From: UBA6164 sp963979005
Lineage (GTDB): Bacteria; Patescibacteriota; Gracilibacteria; BD1-5; UBA6164
Length of the DNA: 28,080 bases
Assembly (NCBI GenBank): GCA_963979005.1
Contig: CAXBVF010000007.1
Span: forward strand, 1-28,080
Direction: 5' to 3'
Positions 1 to 10,022 of this stretch are shown one piece after another. Numbering within the stretch: the stretch's first letter is position 1; each line of letters opens with the position of its first letter. The notes beneath the pieces were generated by a model, which ran no database searches, was not told the origin of the DNA, and saw only the letters and a program-made list of their open reading frames with translations. Made by a program: the position numbers and the translations under genes.

Positions 1-622
1 TATCACATGAAACAATTAGTCTTGCAGGGTGTTCTTTATTAAAATTATCTACATAATCTGATATTGCACTTGAACATCTATAATTAGAGTTTCTACTATC
101 CCATACCTCGTATGCACACCAATTATCTTTTATTGTATTATCATTAGAACCCTCTCAATAGTATAAATCTAGAGAATATGACGAAACTGATATATTATTT
201 CTTTTTAACCAACTTTCACATGTTTCTCAATAATCTGCATCTCAAACTAAAATTGATGAATTACTTGCCCTATTAGCAAGAGAACTACTATCAAGAGTAT
301 TTACGGCTGTAATATTAGGATTTGAATCAATGGTTAATATATTTTCCAATTCAAATACTAAGTAATCAATAATATTTATAATTTCTAAATTACCATTATA
401 TCTACTTTTTAAAGCATTAAACTTATCATTTAAACCCAAAATTAATGATTCAAATCATTCCTCAGATAATCAATCTCTTTTAAGTTCTATTTTATTAACT
501 ATAGCATCTAATTTAACAATTAATCAGTTTGATAAATTAATATTATAAGGATTATTTCATAAAGCTTTTACAGATCAAAAGAAAAATACAATAATAACTA
601 ATGATAAAATAATCTTTTTCAT
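1..622 (-). CDS. Secreted protein of unknown function (3' end beyond window)
   Basis: The frame is open from an ATG at 622 to the left edge (206 codons seen) when TGA is read as Gly. Residues 1-20 (MKKIILSLVIIVFFFGSVKA) are a clear Sec signal peptide, so the protein is exported. The middle is helical and charged. The right half of the visible part carries several cysteines (in GETCESG, NGCAYE, RCSSA and IVSCD) that could form disulfides outside the cell. I do not recognise the family and the C-terminus is missing. It lies downstream of smpB on the same strand, separated by a terminator-like hairpin. The signal peptide and frame are seen; the extracellular role is inferred. Confidence 0.75.
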
Positions 623-681
623 AGCTTTTGATAATTAATAATTAATATAAAATAATATATATAATATATTATTTTTTACAA

Positions 682-714
682 TAAAAAAATACTTTAAAAT
701 TAATTTAAAATATT
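682..714 (-). terminator. Probable intrinsic terminator after smpB
   Basis: On the minus strand an AT-only hairpin (arms AATATTTTAAA and TTTAAAGTATT, one mismatch) is followed by a T run. It starts 3 bases after the smpB stop. The stem is weak because it holds almost no G-C pairs. Confidence 0.5.
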
Positions 715-716
715 TT

Positions 717-1187
717 TTATATAAATTTCTTCATAGCTACTTTTGCCTCACGATCCATAGTTCTTTCCTTTAAAATTTGTTTCTTCTGATAAGCTTTTTT
801 TCACTTGGCTAATCATACCCTAAGCTTTATTAAGCTTCATGCAAAATATAATTCTAAAGGTATAATTGAATTTCAAGCCTCTCTAGATTTTCAACTTAAA
901 AAGGTGATAGTTTTTTTATGTAAAAATATTTTTCTTTCTCTATCTGTATCTAAACTACCTCTATTTGATAATGATTTCCATGCCGTAACATGCATTCACT
1001 TAACATATAACTCATTATTAACTACAACAATAAAAGCTCATTTCAAATTAACATGACCATTTCTAACACTTTTAGTTTCATGTCATTTTAACTCAATTCA
1101 AGCCTCCCAAGTATCAATTATTTCATAGTCAAAATAAGCTTTTTTATTCTTCGTAATCTGATTATTTAAATTTTTCTTTTTTTTCAT
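717..1187 (-). CDS. smpB: SsrA-binding protein SmpB
   Basis: 156 residues, the normal SmpB length. SmpB binds tmRNA and brings it to stalled ribosomes for trans-translation. The N-terminal beta-barrel signature is present (AYFDYEIIDTWEAGIEL then KGHETKSVRNGHVNLKGAF), followed by the DRERKIFLHK segment. The basic C-terminal tail (KERTMDREAKVAMKKFI) is the part that enters the decoding centre. Several conserved glycines are encoded by TGA. The start is the ATG after AAAATTATT, with no Shine-Dalgarno sequence. It lies 47 bases downstream of the M23 peptidase gene and is probably co-transcribed with it. No tmRNA gene was seen in the window. Confidence 0.93.
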
Positions 1188-1234
1188 AATAATTTTTTTT
1201 ATGAACTCTTACATTTTTTCTATTCTCCTATTTT

Positions 1235-2404
1235 TTAACTTTCAAAGTAATTTAATTGATTTTTTAATATAAAATCTTTCGATTTTCATTTAAATAGCCA
1301 ATCCCATTTCATATAATCCTCATAATCATAGAGTCATACACTTGTACTAGAAAACGGATTTTTATGTACTACAAAATGCAAATGATAGTCCTTATAGTTA
1401 ATATCTGGCACTCATGTGATTCAAATAGTTCAAAGAGGTTGATTTTTTTTAACTACTTCTCAAGTTTTTACATTTGAAAATATATCATTTAAGTGACTAT
1501 ACATCACAAGATCACCTGACATAGTCTTTAGCCATACTTGATTTCATCTCAATATATCTAAATTAACTAATTTTTCTTCATAACTTAAATCATCAGCCCT
1601 TTTAATTGCATCTAAATCTGAGTATTCAAATTCAGAAACTACCCTAATTATGATTCAATCATCTAATGCAACAACTTGTTCTCAGAACTCTCAATCTATA
1701 TCCCAACCATGATGAATTCAATCTGTATAATCTTCTCTATATCATCTTCATGAATTTGGTATTTTAACTCATGTGATAGGCATGTCATATCAAATAACCG
1801 GAACACTATATTTTTCTTCTCTTTTTGTGATTATGTTATCAATAAGATTTCTATTATAGATTGATTCATTTAATAATCTATTTTTAACTAAAAATACATA
1901 ATAATTTTCTTCAATATCTTTATCATATTTTTTATAATCTGAATAGTATACAATTTTTTTATTTAAAGTATTTTTTAATTGTACTAAACGAGTTGTTTTT
2001 ATATCAAGTAATTTTGATAAAATATTAAACTCTGTAATTAAATTTAATTTAAAAGATATTTTTATTTCAGATTTATCATTAACAAGTATAAAATTAGATT
2101 TATCACAATCATTATCAAAAAATTTTATCTCATATGTATAATAATCTCATTTATTATGTGAAAGTTCTGAGAATATTTCACATTCTGATTTTATATCATA
2201 ATTTTTCAAATCATCACCTGACTTAAATACAATTTTAGTATTTCTCAATCATAATGAATCTAGGTAAATATTATCTGATAATTTAAATACTATACTAGCA
2301 GAGTTATCAAATATTCAAGTTCAAGCAAAAACTAATGAATATCAAAATAGCAAACTAAATAATATAACCGACATAACCCAAGCAAAGATTGATTTCTTAT
2401 TCAT
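1235..2404 (-). CDS. Secreted M23 (LytM/lysostaphin-type) metallopeptidase
   Basis: 389 residues. An N-terminal hydrophobic segment (about residues 8-27) is a signal peptide or membrane anchor. Residues 30-200 are a long, unrecognised, charged N-terminal domain. The C-terminal M23 peptidase domain carries the zinc motif HxxxD (H231, D235 in HHGWDID) and HLHF (H341, H343). It should cut peptide cross-links of peptidoglycan outside the cell, for self-remodelling or against a neighbour. The start ATG is preceded by a plausible promoter (TTGAAA, 15 bases, TATAAT at 2460-2434), so it may open the unit that includes smpB. The catalytic residues are intact, so activity is likely; the target is inferred. 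Confidence 0.88.
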
Positions 2405-2433
2405 ATTTTAATAAGTGGTTTTAAAGTGCATTT

Positions 2434-2460
2434 ATTATAGTAATAAATATTTTTTTTCAA
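2434..2460 (-). promoter_or_regulatory. Sigma70-type promoter for the M23 peptidase gene
   Basis: On the minus strand TTGAAA is followed after 15 bases by a perfect TATAAT at 2439-2434. The expected start point lies about 23 bases before the ATG at 2404. The spacer is short, so confidence is moderate. Confidence 0.5.
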
Positions 2461-2512
2461 GTGTTTTTAATAGAAAAAATATATAATATATTTTTATATT
2501 ATAAAGCATAGT

Positions 2513-3994
2513 CTAATTTTTACAACTAGTTTCTCATTTTATTGGTCTAAAAACCTTGATATTGTTAAATCATTTTTCTTTTAAGTATAATCAATGTAAA
2601 TTTGATAATACTCATTTTTCACAATAAAATAAATAATTTTTATCGGATTCTAAATCTTTAAATTTATGATTTATTTCAAAAAATGGTATTTCAATAATTT
2701 CTACCTTTTCAAGTATTAAAGGATGCTTATTCCTTTCTCATTCTTCTCTAATATCCACAACTATATCATTATCTCAAGCTAAAAAAACAAGTTCTAAATC
2801 TTCAGATTCTTTATCCTTATATTGTTCCATCATTTCTCTTACGAACTCTGTTTTTCTAGAATCTACTGCAGATATCAAAGTTTCTTCTAAAATATTTTCT
2901 TCCTCATTTAATATATCTTCCAGTTTTGCTCAAGTAGCTGGTTTATCAGATATTACTCAACAATATTCAGGCATATTACATGCAAAATTATATGTTCAAA
3001 TATCTTTAGATATATCGACTATTTCTTGTTTATTATCGGCGATTAGAGGTCTCAGAACTAAATTTGAACTCGCTTTATCTATAACATGCATATTTTTTAA
3101 AGTCTGGCTAGAAACTTGTCCAAGACTATCTCATTTTACTAGAGCAAAATAATGTCATTCTGATATAATAGACGCGGTTTTTAACATGAATCTTTTTAAT
3201 AAAATTCATCTAAATCTATGATTAACTTTTGTCAATAACTCAGATATAATTTCTTCAAAATTTACTGTTATAAACCTAGCTCTTTTATGTGGAACTGAGA
3301 AAGTTTTCCATAAATAATACGATACTTGCTTTACTCATAATTCATGAGCACTTCATCATAGATTAAAAAATAAATAATCTACTTCACATCATCTTTTCAT
3401 CATAGAAAAACTACTTACTCATGAATCAAATCATCATGAGATAAGAGATAGTACTTTATCTTGAAATCAAATAGGATAACCTCAAATTCATTCAATTCTA
3501 TATTTAATAATATGAAACTTTTTGTCTTTTACTTCTATTTTTACTTCAATATCCGAATCTTTTAACTTAACGCTAGAATTATTCGTACATTTTAATAATC
3601 CTCCTCAAATATATCTCTCCAAATCTATAGATTTAAAGTTATGTATTCAACTTCTTTTTACTCTAACTACAAATGTTTTTCATTCTATTTTATCTAAATA
3701 GAAATCTTTAGTTTTCTGAAAAATAAAATCAAATATTTCTTCTTCATTTTCAGGTACATTGAAACTTTCAACCTCCATAAAATGAGCTATTCAAGCAATA
3801 CATTTTAAAGTTTTTACTATTTTTTCATCATTTCATTCTAAATTTATTCTATCCCGATTTCATGTAACATTTACTTTAATATCATTAAAATCGAAATGTT
3901 TTTTTATATTATTTTTCAACATTAAAAGACACTGTTTTCTAACAGGTTTAGACTTTATAGTTATTTCAGGTGATATTTTTATTATATATTTCAT
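2513..3994 (-). CDS. thiI: tRNA uracil 4-sulfurtransferase ThiI with rhodanese domain
   Basis: 493 residues, full length. The order is an N-terminal ferredoxin-like/THUMP region (about 1-165), a PP-loop ATP pyrophosphatase (SGGFDSGVSS from S186) and a C-terminal rhodanese domain (VDIREEWERNKHP; active-site loop YCEKG). ThiI adenylates U8 of tRNA and inserts sulfur to make 4-thiouridine. Both cysteines of the persulfide mechanism are present: C345 in PEYCGVIS and C458 in the rhodanese loop. They match C344 and C456 of the E. coli enzyme almost position for position. Many PP-loop and THUMP glycines are TGA codons. The gene ends in TAG. No cysteine desulfurase, the usual sulfur donor, is in the window. 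It follows the methyltransferase gene across a REP-like repeat pair. Confidence 0.95.
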
Positions 3995-4020
3995 TATTAT
4001 AAATTTGAATTAATTTTTAA

Positions 4021-4067
4021 TTAACCCATCCTTGAATTCCTTCCCTTAATACTAATGGAAGGATGCT
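4021..4067 (+). repeat. REP-like palindromic repeat, copy A
   Basis: This 47-base unit (TTAACCCATCCTTG... ending GGAAGGATGCT) holds the short inverted repeat CCTTCC/GGAAGG. It aligns over almost its full length with the reverse complement of 4094-4140. The copies share AACCC near one end, CCTTTCCCTT or CCTTCCCTT in the left arm, and a GCT end. It lies between the methyltransferase stop and the thiI start. Confidence 0.6.
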
Positions 4068-4093
4068 ACATTTTTAATTTTTGATTTATTATG

Positions 4094-4140
4094 AGCCCCT
4101 TTCCCTTGTTATCAAGGGAAAGGATTCAGGTTAGGGTTAT
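4094..4140 (-). repeat. REP-like palindromic repeat, copy B (perfect hairpin)
   Basis: This is an inverted, diverged copy of 4021-4067. It contains a perfect 11-bp stem, CCTTTCCCTTG at 4098-4108 and CAAGGGAAAGG at 4113-4123, around a TTAT loop, followed by CAGGTTAGGGTT. No T tract follows, so it is not a normal rho-independent terminator. It could still protect mRNA ends between the two genes. Confidence 0.65.
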
Positions 4141-4149
4141 TCCTTTTCA

Positions 4150-4701
4150 TTATTTTGTTATCATCATAATTCCATCATCTAGATCAATTGGTAATACATT
4201 ATATTCAATATTATTTTCTTCTAGATATTCCCATAATCATGTCATTTTTTCCTTAAATTTTATTACATCATCTATGACTATAATTCATCACTCTTTCAGC
4301 TTTGGCCATGATAATTCTAAGAAATCCTTACTCCTTCTCATCATACCATCTATGAATATAAAATCATAAACATTATTTTCAAGCTTTGGGATTTCATCTA
4401 AAGCATTTCATAATATTAAAGAGATAGTATTTTCTAATCATACATTTTTAATATTTTCTATTGCTTCTAAGTAAGATTTTTCAGAAAAATCAATACTTAA
4501 TAATTTTCATCATATTTTTTCCAATTCTATTCAAAAATTGATTCAACTAAATCAATTAGCAGTTCAAATTTCCAACATATTTTTTGTGGAACTTATCTTT
4601 ATCAAATCTTTCAAAAATTTAACATTTACATCACTTATATTTGGAATAGTATTTTCTATACCATATTGTCTAAGTTTGTCTATATATATATTTCTATCCA
4701 C
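4150..4701 (-). CDS. SAM-dependent (O-)methyltransferase, class I
   Basis: 183 residues with a Rossmann methyltransferase fold. Motif I is LEIGTANGFSG at residue 43. The acidic end of beta-2 is LLSIDFSEKS, and later motifs are DFIFIDGMMRRS and GGIIVIDDV. The arrangement fits the catechol/caffeoyl O-methyltransferase-like family (COG4122), but the substrate cannot be told. The GTG at 4701 is chosen as start because an in-frame TAA lies just upstream at 4711-4713. The first ATG falls inside motif I and would remove the N-terminal helices. It is transcribed away from the pilin gene at 4843, with the two upstream regions back to back. Confidence 0.8.
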
Positions 4702-4741
4702 TTTAAATGTTTATTATTAATCTTTTCCCTTAACTTACTGA

Positions 4742-4780
4742 CAAATTTTTATTTTGCAATTTTTTAGAAATAAAAATTTG
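4742..4780. repeat. Perfect 13-bp inverted repeat in a divergent promoter region
   Basis: CAAATTTTTATTT (4742-4754) and AAATAAAAATTTG (4768-4780) are exact reverse complements around a 13-base spacer. A T run follows on the plus strand. Its right arm touches the -35 box of the pilin promoter, so it may be a regulator site or an AT-rich terminator. The sequence does not decide between these. Confidence 0.5.
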
Positions 4781-4806
4781 CCTTTTTTAAGTAATTTAAT
4801 TATACT
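4778..4806 (+). promoter_or_regulatory. Promoter of the VirB2-like pilin gene
   Basis: TTGCCT (4778-4783), a 17-base spacer and TATACT (4801-4806) give a good sigma70-type promoter. The transcript would begin about 30 bases before the ATG at 4843. The -35 box overlaps the end of the inverted repeat at 4742-4780. Confidence 0.55.
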
Positions 4807-4842
4807 AACATAGTTATATTTTAAATAATAATTTTAATACAT

Positions 4843-5184
4843 ATGAAAAATGTAGTAAAAAGTAGTTTTTATACATTAGCATGATTATTACTAATAAGTT
4901 TAAATACTGTTAGTGCTATTGATGTAGGTACAGTTGATGGAAGAATTAGAACTGCTGATTCAGCGGATGTAGTAATTCAAAATTGGTTATCTAATTTATT
5001 AACTTTCTTATATCTAGCTGCGGTATTAATAGCTATATGGTGAGGTTTTAATATTTTAACTGCTGCTTGAGATGAAGAAAAAGTTAAAAAAGGTAAAACT
5101 ATATTAATCCAAGCAATGGGTTGAATAGTTGTAATCTTCTTAGCTGGTTCTATTATTCAATGGTTACTTGGAATTGTTCAATAA
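4843..5184 (+). CDS. Small TrbC/VirB2-type pilin-like membrane protein
   Basis: 113 residues. A signal peptide (about 1-25, ending VSA) is followed by a short polar stretch. Two transmembrane helices follow (about 44-68 and 85-110), separated by a charged hairpin GDEEKVKKGKT. This layout is typical of TrbC/VirB2 pilins and of the small pilin-like proteins common in CPR bacteria. Five TGA codons fall on glycine positions such as IWGGFNILTAAGDEE. There are no other conjugation or type IV secretion genes nearby, so it may instead be a stand-alone surface or secretion component. It is a single-gene unit with its own promoter and a strong terminator. Confidence 0.72.
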
Positions 5185-5186
5185 AA

Positions 5187-5221
5187 TAAAAAACGTTAGA
5201 TTTAATTCTAACGTTTTTTTT
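5187..5221. terminator. Bidirectional intrinsic terminator
   Basis: AAACGTTAGA (5191-5200), loop TTTAAT, and TCTAACGTTT (5207-5216) form a perfect stem with an A run before it and a T run after it. It lies between the convergent pilin and 72-residue membrane protein genes and can end both transcripts. Confidence 0.85.
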
Positions 5222-5438
5222 AAAAATCATAATTTTCATCATTTCATCATTCCTTTTCAAGCATTCATTTAATTCAATATCAAATAAACATTCAAACAAT
5301 AACTGAAACAACAGATAAAAACCAAGCTTTTGAACCATTATCTATAAAAACTATAGCATTTCATCCAGTAACCATATTTTCTATAACTAGAATTGCTGAT
5401 AAAGCTATTCATCAAAAAACAAAAATTTTATTTATCAT
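5220..5438 (-). CDS. Small two-helix membrane protein, unknown
   Basis: 72 residues, seen only when TGA is read as Gly. The ATG at 5438 leads to two hydrophobic segments (about 3-22 and 32-55). The second has a glycine-rich face (VGMFIGYGIKGML), and the tail is short and acidic (EKEGGNDENYDF). The TAA overlaps the terminator region shared with the convergent pilin gene. No family is recognised. Its small size, two helices and position beside a pilin-like gene could point to a partner membrane component, but this is a guess. Confidence 0.6.
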
Positions 5439-5566
5439 AATTAAGAAGTTTTATATTTTAATATATTATTAGTATAAAGCTTCTTTTATTTTTTTCAATA
5501 AAAACTAGAAAAATCTCTTTTTTATTATATAATCTTATGTATAATTTACTTTGAAATAATTAATAA

Positions 5567-8245
5567 ATGTACATCCACAAAGAAATAGAGGAAAAATGGC
5601 AAAATCATTGGGAAAAAAATAAAACATTTAAAACTGACAATGATTTTTCTAAACCTAAATATTATTGTCTAGATATGTTCCCTTTCCCATCATGAGCTTG
5701 ACTACATGTTGGACATCCTGAGTGAATGACTGCAAATGATATAGTAGCTAGATATAAACATTCAAAAGGTTTTAATGTACTTCATCCTATGTGATGGGAT
5801 GCTTTTTGACTACCTGCTGAAAACTATGCCATAAAAACTGGTACTCACCCAAGTATAACCACAAAAGACAATATAGACAATTTCAGAAAACAAATAAAAT
5901 CTCTAGGATTTTCATATGACTGGGATAGAGAAGTAGACACAACAGATCCAAAATATTATAAATGGACACAGTGGATATTTTTAAAACTATTTGAAAAATG
6001 ATTGGCATATGAACAAGATTTACCTATAAATTACTGTCCATCATGTAAGACATGACTAGCAAATGAAGAAGTATTAAATGACTTTACATGCGAAAGATGT
6101 CATACAAAAGTAGAAAAAAAACAAATTAGACAATGGGTATTAGCAATTACAAAGTATGCTGATAGACTAGAAAAAGATGTAGACAAATTAGACTGGCCAG
6201 ATTGAATAAAAGACATGCAAAAAAACTGGATAGGAAAATCAAAAGGTTGTGAATTTGAAATGAAAAAATCAGACGATAAGTCTAAATCTATTTCTGTATA
6301 TACTACTAGAATAGACACAGTATTTGGAATGACTTATGCTGTACTAGCACCTGATCATCACCATGTATCTGAATTTATAAGTCCAAAACAAAAAGATTCT
6401 TGTCTAAAATACATAGACAATGCAAATAAAAAATCAGATCAAGACAGAACCCAAGATGATAAAGAAAAAACATGAGTATTTACTTGATCATACGTAATAA
6501 ATCCTTTTAACTTAAAAGAAGTTCCATTATGGATTTGAGATTATGTACTATGAAATTATTGAACAGGAGCTGTTATGGCTGTTCCCGCTCATGATATCAG
6601 AGACTTTGCTTTCGCAAAAAAATACGAGCTAGAAGTAATAGAAAGTATATCTGGATGAGAAATAACTAAAAAAGCATTTACTAATCTATGAGTCTTAATA
6701 AATTCAGGAGAATTTTCTGAACTAAAAAGTAAGGAAGCTCAAACAAAAATGATAGATTTTGCTGAAAAAAATAATTTTTGAACAAAAAAAATTAACTATA
6801 AACTTAGAGACTGGTTATTTTCTAGACAAAGATATTGGTGAGAACCTATTCCACTAATTCATTTAGACAAAAATGAAATCAGATGATTAGAAAGAATTTC
6901 TAGTTTAAATGATGATATGAAAAAAGATACAGCATATGTATTAAAGGAAGAAAAGTGTGAAGCTTCAGATTCAAGAACTATCTGTTCAAAATGAAAAGTT
7001 AAATCATTAGTCGTAAACTGAAAAGTAGTATCAAAAATATATGAATGAATATATAGTGATATTATTTGTGATTATGAACTACCTCTTAAATTACCTGAAG
7101 TAGAAGAATATGCTCCTTCTGGAGATGGACAATCACCACTAGCCAAAGTAGATAGCTTCATTCATATAAAACTAGCAGACAACCTAGACTGAAAGAGAGA
7201 AACTAATACGATGCCTCAATGGTGAGGATCTTGTTGGTATTATCTTAGATATATGGATAATGAAAACTCAGAAGAATTAGTTAATAGAGAAATTGCTAAT
7301 TATTGGTGAGAAGTTGATTCTTATGTAGGTTGAGCAGAACATGCAGTGCTTCATCTCTTATATGCAAGGTTTTGGCATAAATTTCTATATGATATATGAA
7401 TAGTTCCAACTGATGAACCTTTTCATAGACTTAGAAATCAATGATTAATCCTAGCTCATGCTTTTCAGGATAAAAATGGTAAATTAATAGCAAATGACTT
7501 AATAGAAGAAAAAGATTGAGAAATAGTTGAGACAGAAACGTGAGAAAAACTTGAAAAAGTAGTTGCTAAAATGTCTAAATCACTTAAAAATGTAGTAAAC
7601 CCTGACGATATAGTAGACGAATATTGAGCAGATAGTCTTAGATTATATGAAATGTATTTATCAGATTTTAAAGATGCTGCGCCATGGGATACTACAGGTA
7701 TAATATGAGTAAGAAGATTTTTAGAAAAATCAGAAAGATTATTCTGAGCTGAAGCTAAAATATCTACAGAATCTGATGAAAATACCATGAAACTAGTTCA
7801 TAAAACTATTAAAAAAATTGAAGAAGACATAGAAAACTATAAATTTAATACAGCTATTGCATCTCTTATGATTTTGGTCAATAATGGGCTACCAAAAGAT
7901 TCTAAATTAGTAAAAGAATGGAAAAATATATTTGCTAGATTATTACATCCATTTGCCCCTCACTTGGCAGAAGAATTATGGAAAAGAATATGAGAAGAAA
8001 AATCAGTATTTTTCTCTACTTGGCCAGAATATGATGAAAAAATGACAATAGATGATACTATAAAAATTGCTGTTCAAGTATTAGGGAAACTAAGATGAAC
8101 TATAGAAATAAACAAAGATGAAAATAAAGATACAGTACTAGATAAAGCTAAATCTAACATAGATGTAGTTAAGTGGTTAGAATGAAAAGAAATAGTAAAA
8201 GAAATTTATGTTCCATGAAAAATAGTTAATTTGGTTGTTAAATAA
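5567..8245 (+). CDS. leuS: Leucyl-tRNA synthetase
   Basis: 892 residues, full length for bacterial LeuRS. It charges tRNA-Leu in the cytoplasm. The class I motifs are HVGH (residues 47-50, in FPSGAGLHVGH) and KMSKS (668-672). Other family signatures are GWDAFGLPAENYA, the CP1 editing domain (TTRIDTVFG, where most bacteria have Pro rather than Ile after Arg) and a zinc-type insertion NYCPSCKTG...CERCH. The C-terminal tRNA-binding domain ends KEIYVPGKIVNLVVK. TGA encodes many invariant glycines, including both in SGAG before HVGH. A TATAAT at 5540-5545 is the likely -10 box. It is a single-gene unit, convergent with sodB across a shared terminator. Confidence 0.97.
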
Positions 8246-8254
8246 ATTAATAAT

Positions 8255-8287
8255 AAAAAAAGAAGCTTCAGATAAGCTTCTTTTTTT
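8255..8287. terminator. Bidirectional terminator between leuS and sodB
   Basis: AAAAAAAGAAGCTT (8255-8268) and AAGCTTCTTTTTTT (8274-8287) pair around the loop CAGAT, giving A and T runs on either side. It serves leuS on the plus strand and sodB on the minus strand, and just overlaps the sodB stop. Confidence 0.88.
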
Positions 8288-8861
8288 ATTTTATATTTCC
8301 ATTTACAAAATCCCAATTAACTAAATTCCAAAAATTTTCAACATATTTTGGTCTAGCATTTCTTGTATCTATATAATAAGCATGTTCCCATACATCTATT
8401 ACTAGTAATGGAGTATTGTCAGTTGTAATAACAGTTCCAGCATTAGAAGTATTAACTATTTCTAATTTCCCTTCAGAAGTTTTAACAAGCCAAGTCCATC
8501 CAGAACCAAAATTCGTAACTGCGCTTGTTGAAAAAGCTTCTTTAAAGTCTGAAAAACTTCAAAAATTATTATTTATAAGTTCAGCAATTTCTCATTTTGC
8601 CTCACCTCAAGCATTTGGAGCTAAACAATTCCAATAAAAAGTATGATTATATACTTGTGCAGCATTATTAAATACTCCTCCATCAGATTTTTTAATTACT
8701 TCTATTAAGTCAGAATCATCAAAATCACTTCAAGCAGTTAAATTATTCAAATTAGTTACATATGTTTGGTGATGTTTTCCATAATGATATTCTAGAGTTT
8801 CCTCAGATATATATGGTTCTAGTGCATTTTTTGCATATGGCAATTCAGGTAGTTTAAACAT
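8286..8861 (-). CDS. sodB: Superoxide dismutase, iron type
   Basis: 191 residues, full length. It converts superoxide to peroxide and oxygen. The four metal ligands are H26, H73, D156 and H160 (YHYGKHH, NHTFYW, DVWEHAYY), numbered as in E. coli FeSOD. Q69 in NNAAQVYNHTF is the residue that marks iron-specific rather than manganese enzymes. There is no signal peptide, so it is cytoplasmic. The start ATG is only a few bases from a TATAAT, so the message may be nearly leaderless. A Fur-like box overlaps the promoter. Its presence suggests exposure to oxygen despite a likely fermentative, host-dependent lifestyle (inference). Confidence 0.95.
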
Positions 8862-8871
8862 GTTTATTAAT

Positions 8872-8911
8872 ATTATATATAAAATTAGTACAAATAATAA
8901 TAATCATTCTC
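8872..8911 (-). promoter_or_regulatory. sodB promoter with Fur-like operator
   Basis: On the minus strand GAGAATGATTATTATTATT (8911-8893) matches the classical 19-base Fur box at 15 positions by eye. TATAAT (8877-8872) is the likely -10 box, so the operator covers the -35 region. Iron-responsive control of sodB is the inference. AT-rich sequence can mimic Fur boxes. Confidence 0.5.
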
Positions 8912-8930
8912 ATTTTAAAATCAAATTATA

Positions 8931-8964
8931 AAAAAACAATTCAAATTTCTTTGAATTGTTTTTT
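8931..8964 (-). terminator. Intrinsic terminator after the Kazal protein gene
   Basis: AAAAAACAATTCAAA and TTTGAATTGTTTTTT pair around TTTC. On the minus strand the hairpin and T run lie 10 bases past the stop of the gene ending at 8974, upstream of the sodB promoter. Confidence 0.82.
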
Positions 8965-8973
8965 TATTTATTA

Positions 8974-9939
8974 TTAATCTATATCAAATATATCTTCTAT
9001 CACTCAAAAATCATTTTCATATTTTAATTTCTTTTCTTTAAGTAAAGTTATTAAATAATTAATTATATTAGATAAGCTTGGTTTTTCTTCCTCTAACTTA
9101 TTTAATTTTTCTATTATATTATCTATTACTTCTACCTTTTTTTCATTTGAATATCATGCTTTTTCAAGTTTCGCTATAAATCAATTTATCATGTTTAAAG
9201 CTCTTACCTTCAAAGAATGTGGAATATCATAGTCTGAAATTACTCATGTATCAGAATATTGCTCACATTTTCCACTATATTTATAATATGCTTTATCAGC
9301 TAATAGATTACATTTATTAGAATAAGTAGTTAATCTACCATTTTTAAGTCAACATACAGGAGTGTAATCATCAGTACAAACCGTTGTAGTATCATCTTTA
9401 CATTCACCAGAATATTTATAATACGCTTTAGATGCTGTTAAATTACATTTATTTGAATAAGTCTTTAATTTACCATCTTTATAACCACATACTGGAGAAT
9501 AATCAGCTGTACAAATAGTTGGTCTATCATCATCTTCTTTATCATTATAGATTTTTACTACATTACTACAATATCTATTATTTTCATCAGTAATAGCACA
9601 AACTCTATAATAAGCAGTTCATTGTAAAGGTTTATAATCTACAAATTTAGTGGTATTTATATTTGTTATTACTTTTATATAACCATTATCAGGATAAACT
9701 GGATTTTCTACAGTTGCTGATCTAATAACCTTATAATATTTCATTTTTTCATCACTTCTAAATGCTGACCACTTCATATAAACATCTCCATCTTCTAAAT
9801 CTGCATCAAAATTCAATGAATCATCTTGAATAGGAACATTATATCATCCACTAGTATCAGTAGTATATTGGGCACTTACATTAGCTATATTTAAAAATAT
9901 AAAAGCTAATAACATAAAAGAAAATAATTTTTTAATCAT
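8974..9939 (-). CDS. Secreted protein with two Kazal-type inhibitor domains
   Basis: 321 residues. A signal peptide (about 1-24, ending NVSA) is followed by a region resembling a fibronectin type III fold (about 45-135; VYMKWSAFRSDEKMKYYKV, then YYRVCAITDENNRYC). Two tandem Kazal-like domains start at C143 and C188. Each has the pattern C-x6-PVCG, then TYSNKCNL and a last Cys in SGEC or SGKC. The two repeats are closely similar (KAYYKYSG in both). The C-terminus (about 235-321) is helical and charged. Kazal domains inhibit serine proteases, so the exported protein may block host or competitor proteases; this role is inferred. The FN3-like call is tentative. It has its own terminator upstream of sodB. 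Confidence 0.82.
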
Positions 9940-10022
9940 AACAATAAAATTATAAATATAAATAACTACGTATAACAAATATAAAATATTTATTATATGT
10001 AAGAAAAGTGTAAGAAAAAAAA

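Noticed and set aside
4091..4369. A 92-codon plus-strand open frame starting in the REP pair
   Set aside because: It overlaps the methyltransferase gene on the opposite strand, which has all its motifs, and it is low in complexity.
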